From assembly GCF_016679925.1 (NCBI RefSeq), contig NZ_JAEQBW010000003.1:124001-188000 (forward strand): 64,000 nucleotides of DNA. Reading direction: 5' to 3'. Within the stretch, counting starts at the first letter, position 1, and every line of letters starts with the position of its first letter. The position numbers and the translations under genes are program-made. Below, in pieces: positions 60,317 through 64,000 of this stretch. Source of the DNA: Marivirga aurantiaca. Lineage in GTDB: Bacteria > Bacteroidota > Bacteroidia > Cytophagales > Cyclobacteriaceae. The notes below the pieces were generated by a model. That model saw only the letters and a program-made list of their open reading frames with translations. It ran no database searches and was not told the DNA's origin.

Positions 60317-61672
60317 ATGATAAAAGAATTATTGCAAAAGGAAAATAAATCCAGCATTCCTGTGATCCGGACGGAACTAGAATGGCTGCGGCAAGTGATT
60401 GACTTACGGCTCAACAGCTATTTCAAATCCTCTGAAATGGGAGATATTGAAAAGCTTACACCTCCTGATCTCAGCGGAGATGATTCTGTTTATGCCAAAA
60501 TCATAGCGGAAAATAATTTCAATACCACTGAAAGGATCATTTTGTTAATGGCACTGGCTGTCCATGTATCTCCGGATATTTATGACATCTTTTTTGTCAA
60601 AAACCCCAATATAGACCGTGGATATACGGTCTTCGGTGGAGTCACCAGTGAAGGCAATGGCTTTATTCCCACAGGGGAAACTGTTTCCTTTATTGTAGGA
60701 GAGGGCGATCTGGAAAAAAGGTTTAAATTATTAGACCTTTTCTCTGATTCCCATCCATTCAAAACACATAATATCCTTGGCCTCACCGGTGTAAAAGACA
60801 ATGAACCTGTATTTAATGGTGTGCTGGGGATTAGCAAAGAATACCTGAGCCTCTTGTCCCAGGGGAGGGCTTACCGGCCCCAATATTCATCTGCATTTCC
60901 AGCCCGTTTACTGGAAACCAAATTAAGCTGGGAAGATGCGGTTTTTGATGAATATACTTTAAGTGAATTGGAGGAAGCCAAAGTTTGGATGAGCCATGGA
61001 GAGGAAATCATGCAGCATGATCTGCTGAACAAACACCTGAAAAAAGGCTATCGTATCTTGTTTCATGGCCCACCGGGCACAGGGAAAACAATGACGGCTT
61101 CTTTGCTGGGGCAGGAATCACAAATGGATGTTTACCAAATAGACTTGTCGGCTGTAGTCTCCAAGTACATTGGGGAAACAGAGAAAAACCTGGCCAATGT
61201 TTTTGACCTGGCGGAGAATAAAAACTGGATCTTGTTTTTTGATGAAGCAGACTCTCTTTTTGGAAAACGTACACAGGTTCAAAGCAGCAATGATCAGTTT
61301 GCTAATCAGCAGGTAGCTTATTTGCTACAGAGGATAGAAGATTTTAATGGCATTGTGATACTGGCTACCAATTTCAAGGACAATCTCGATAGTGCTTTCC
61401 TCAGAAGGTTTCAATCAGTGGTTTACTTTCCAAAACCCAGGCTGGAACAACGTTTATTGCTATGGCAGAAATATTTTGAGGACACATTTGAACTGGTGGA
61501 TGTTGACCTGGAGAAGATTGCCATGGACCATGAGATCACAGGTGGAAGCATTATAAATGTATTAAGATATTGTTCTATAGCTGCAAAAAGGCGCAATGGC
61601 AATCAACTATATACTGAGGATATCCTTAAAGGAATCAACAAAGAATATCATAAAGAGGGCGTAACAATTTGA
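60317..61672 (+). CDS. eCIS-associated AAA+ ATPase
   Basis: About 451 residues from ATG 60317 (a GTG at 60308 would add three). The N-terminal ~200 residues are the family-specific helical part (NKSSIPVIRTELEWLRQVID). The AAA+ core has Walker A GPPGTGKT, Walker B ILFFDEADSLFGKR, sensor-1 ILATNF and an arginine finger region AFLRRF. Such ATPases are encoded directly after the tape-measure gene in eCIS loci (Afp15-like) and are needed for assembly or loading of the particle. The 13-base gap to the tape-measure gene supports a shared operon. Confidence 0.9.
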   Translation: MIKELLQKENKSSIPVIRTELEWLRQVIDLRLNSYFKSSEMGDIEKLTPPDLSGDDSVYAKIIAENNFNTTERIILLMALAVHVSPDIYDIFFVKNPNIDRGYTVFGGVTSEGNGFIPTGETVSFIVGEGDLEKRFKLLDLFSDSHPFKTHNILGLTGVKDNEPVFNGVLGISKEYLSLLSQGRAYRPQYSSAFPARLLETKLSWEDAVFDEYTLSELEEAKVWMSHGEEIMQHDLLNKHLKKGYRILFHGPPGTGKTMTASLLGQESQMDVYQIDLSAVVSKYIGETEKNLANVFDLAENKNWILFFDEADSLFGKRTQVQSSNDQFANQQVAYLLQRIEDFNGIVILATNFKDNLDSAFLRRFQSVVYFPKPRLEQRLLLWQKYFEDTFELVDVDLEKIAMDHEITGGSIINVLRYCSIAAKRRNGNQLYTEDILKGINKEYHKEGVTI

Positions 61673-61737
61673 CCAATAGTTTTACTGAAGTTTTGGATGA
61701 ATAAAGCTATTAAATATTTACATTCATTGAAGATAAT

Positions 61738-62994
61738 ATGAGGAAGATCACACAATTTCTATCCGGTGCCCGCCACGACATCAAACTTGCCTTGAAAGGA
61801 ATTGTAGATGAAACACTTCTGTTGGAACTGGCAGGCCTGCTGGAAAGGGGCGTAGCTGTCACACTCATCATGGAGGCTGATAACGAAGCCAGATTACGGG
61901 ACGATCTTTTTCTCTTTAATAAATGCCTGATTTTACTTAAAAAAGGAGGCTCAATAGCCTGCCACCCTTCCCTTAAAGCCAACCTTGCTATAAAAGATTA
62001 TGAACAATCTTTGCAAATAACGGCTGATTTAGATCAACATCCTGAAAAAGAGGAGGATTCCTCACTAACTCACCACTTTGTGCAGGAATTTAAGAAGCTT
62101 GACGCAGTTGCTGAACCTTTTCTTGAGAACAAAGATGATATCCGCATCCGTTTTTCCGCCAATGATGATATCATTTTAAAAGGTGATGAAATAAGCCTGA
62201 ATTGGGAAGTAGAGCATGCACAAACGATCATTATTGAAGGAATTGGAGAAGTAGCATCAGCAGGTAGCCGTAAAATCAAACCCGGAGCCGATACCATTTT
62301 TAAAATAGGAGCCTATAATGCCAGCCAATCTGCACTCAAGACTTTTGCGGTAAAAGTGTATGACAATATCGGAATTGATTACGACCTGAGCTTTGCCAAT
62401 AGAAGGACCGGGCAATATTCTTCTTTGGTGAAAGAAGATAACTATCCCCATGTATATGGAGTAGCTTTGGGAAATAAAGTAAAAATCAATTGGCAGGTAA
62501 AAGATTCCAATGAAGTGACCATTAAGCCTTTTGGCATTACTAAGTCGGTAGGTGAGCATGAATTTCTGCCACAGGAAAACATGATGATCGAAATCCGGGC
62601 CAAAATACTTCACAGAACATTTAGCAGGAAGATTCAACTGCTGGTTTTTCCTATCAAATTATTTACCGACAAACTGGTGAAGTTGTCAGCTGGACTGCAT
62701 CAGGAATTAAAGCGAGTTCCGGACGCCAGTGAAATTATTGAGCAGGTAAAAGAAAAGCAAGTGTCTTATAGTCAAAATCTTACCAAAATAAGAGAAGCTG
62801 AATTGAAGCAATATAATTTATTAGTAGAACAGATTCAAGAAATTACCTTTGATAAATCCAATAATAAATTTAATTTGGAACAAATTAACGCAAATGTTTT
62901 CAGGAAGTTAAAAAACTTCTATGCGGGCAAAGCAGGCAAAGCAGGCATGGCAGGCTTAATTGAATCAATAAAATCGTACTATGGAAAAGCATAA
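61738..62994 (+). CDS. eCIS-linked protein with Ig-like domains
   Basis: 418 residues, no signal peptide. Residues 1-85 begin MRKITQFLSGARHDIKLALK and resemble a small alpha/beta nucleotide- or phospholipase-D-like unit (LLLELAGLLERGVAVTLIME). Residues ~125-205 and ~220-305 look like two Ig-like beta sandwiches (DEISLNWEVEHAQTIIIEGI, then NKVKINWQVKDSNEVTIKPF). The C-terminal ~110 residues form a coiled coil ending KNFYAGKAGKAGMAGLIESI. It overlaps the DUF4407 gene by 14 bases. A structural or docking partner of the injection system is plausible, not proven. Confidence 0.65.
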   Translation: MRKITQFLSGARHDIKLALKGIVDETLLLELAGLLERGVAVTLIMEADNEARLRDDLFLFNKCLILLKKGGSIACHPSLKANLAIKDYEQSLQITADLDQHPEKEEDSSLTHHFVQEFKKLDAVAEPFLENKDDIRIRFSANDDIILKGDEISLNWEVEHAQTIIIEGIGEVASAGSRKIKPGADTIFKIGAYNASQSALKTFAVKVYDNIGIDYDLSFANRRTGQYSSLVKEDNYPHVYGVALGNKVKINWQVKDSNEVTIKPFGITKSVGEHEFLPQENMMIEIRAKILHRTFSRKIQLLVFPIKLFTDKLVKLSAGLHQELKRVPDASEIIEQVKEKQVSYSQNLTKIREAELKQYNLLVEQIQEITFDKSNNKFNLEQINANVFRKLKNFYAGKAGKAGMAGLIESIKSYYGKA

Positions 62995-64000
62995 GCCGGA
63001 AAATGAACCAATCAGGGAATTCACGCTGTCAATGCGGTTTTTCCTGTTTTGTGCGGCTGCCAACCAACAGATTTTAAAAAGATGTCCTTCCTCTGAACGT
63101 CATAAATATGCAGGAGTGGGAGCCACTGTATTCTTTACAGGCTTGCTGGCGGCCCTTTCAGGTGGCTATGCTATTTTTACTGTTTTTAACAGCATCTGGA
63201 TAGCTGTTGCCCTGGGGATATTCTGGGGGTTATTGATTTTTAACCTGGATCGCTTTATTGTCTCCACCATCAAAAAAAATGATTGCAAAGCCGACCAGTG
63301 GAAACAGGTTATCCCCCGTTTGCTACTGGCTGTATTTCTGGCTGTAATCATAGCGAAACCGCTTGAGATTAAAATTTTTGAACAGGAAATCAATGAAAGG
63401 CTTCATTATACCGGGGTTCAAAAATTAGAAAATGTAGATGCCCTCTACGAGCAAAAAATTGATAAGCAGAGGCTGGCCATCCAAAATTTAAAGGCTTCCA
63501 CAGAACAGAAATTTGAGCTGAGGGAAAAATATTACGAAGAGTACAAATGTGAGTGTGAAGGCAGCTGTGGAACCGGGGCAAAAGGTGTAGGATCGGAATG
63601 CCTGCGAAAGGAGAAGAAATATTTAAAAGCCGATGAAGAATATAAATTGGCAAAAGCTGAGAATGACCAGGAAATTGCGGCATTACAGCTTATAGTTGCT
63701 GATCTTAACGCGGAAAGGGAAAGTTATAAAGAAGAACTTCAGACTTCATTTGCCTCCGGCCTGATGGCTAAATTGCAGGCGCTTGGTGAATTGCCACCCG
63801 GTCCGTCATGGGCAGTGGTAATGTTGCTGATCTGCATTGAAATTGCACCCATTCTCACCAAACTTCTTTCACCTTATGGTCCGTATGATCATTTGCTGAA
63901 AACAGTGGAGTATGATTATGAAATTGATGAAATAGCGACCATTAATTTAAGAAATCAGAAATTAAATAATCAACTTACACTTTTGGCCAGTGTTGAACAG
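62981..64000 (+). CDS. DUF4407 membrane protein (partial at edge)
   Basis: 340 codons are visible and the frame is still open at the window end. It begins MEKHKPENEPIREFTLSMRF, then a helix pair near residues 45-90 (GVGATVFFTGLLAALSGGYA, then IFWGLLIFNLDRFIVS), a third helix (LLLAVFLAVIIAKP), a long coiled coil with a small Cys cluster (YKCECEGSCGTG), and another helix (WAVVMLLICIEIAPILTKLL). This is the DUF4407 architecture. It is often found near eCIS or mobilome genes in Bacteroidota; function unknown. The start overlaps the previous gene, so they are translated together. Confidence 0.88.
   Translation, partial: MEKHKPENEPIREFTLSMRFFLFCAAANQQILKRCPSSERHKYAGVGATVFFTGLLAALSGGYAIFTVFNSIWIAVALGIFWGLLIFNLDRFIVSTIKKNDCKADQWKQVIPRLLLAVFLAVIIAKPLEIKIFEQEINERLHYTGVQKLENVDALYEQKIDKQRLAIQNLKASTEQKFELREKYYEEYKCECEGSCGTGAKGVGSECLRKEKKYLKADEEYKLAKAENDQEIAALQLIVADLNAERESYKEELQTSFASGLMAKLQALGELPPGPSWAVVMLLICIEIAPILTKLLSPYGPYDHLLKTVEYDYEIDEIATINLRNQKLNNQLTLLASVEQ

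Overview
The window looks like a chromosomal stretch of a Bacteroidota, probably a Cytophagales-type marine or soil bacterium. The reasons are its AT-rich composition, promoter boxes of the TAnnTTTG type, almost no Shine-Dalgarno sequences, many short lipoproteins, and family content (PafA-type phosphatase, WG-repeat protein, AsmA-like protein, DUF4157, DUF4407, contractile-injection tape-measure protein). The genus cannot be fixed from the sequence alone.

Layout. 1-11.9 kb is mostly ordinary chromosome: a partial beta-propeller lipoprotein, an AsmA-like protein, a haem-type membrane protein with a Crp/Fnr regulator, tRNA-Val, pcm, a large WG-repeat protein, pafA, and a GyrI-like/DUF1801 pair. 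From about 12 to 29 kb nearly every gene is on the plus strand, stands alone, and is separated from the next by a 100-150 bp imperfect palindrome or a dispersed repeat. Most products are small secreted or membrane proteins of unknown role, with a few enzymes and regulators. 29-45 kb mixes three more DUF4157 proteins with stress and regulatory genes (AhpD-like, a TetR/flavin monooxygenase divergon, Crp/Fnr, pirin, TMEM175-like, GNAT). 45-53.8 kb is repeat-rich and holds an AraC/GyrI regulator, a YD-repeat-like secreted protein, an RloC-like ATPase, a membrane protein and a Ser/Thr kinase. 53.86-64 kb is part of an extracellular contractile injection system (eCIS) locus: a 2147-residue tape-measure protein, its AAA+ ATPase, an Ig-like-domain protein and the start of a DUF4407 membrane protein.

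Two systems stand out. (1) Four proteins (at 14.9, 29.5, 33.0 and 42.4 kb) share an almost identical ~185-residue N-terminal part: a DNRPEAxAQ-type leader plus a DUF4157 domain with HEAWH. Each has a completely different C-terminal part. With the eCIS genes nearby they look like a set of effectors built by swapping C-terminal payloads. (2) Many lone genes behave like integron cassettes. A GTT-box just before the gene is complementary to an AAC-box just after the same gene (9/9, 11/12, 8/9 and 12/15 positions in the best cases), and the boxes on either side of one palindrome match less well. No integrase is visible, so this would be an attC-like cluster without an integrase.

Other structure: an 80-90 bp MITE-like element in four copies, several longer dispersed intergenic repeats, 15-bp hairpins, a three-site operator between tetR and the monooxygenase, and a recent 330-bp tandem duplication inside the tape-measure gene. 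All functional statements come from reading motifs and family resemblance; no database search was possible.
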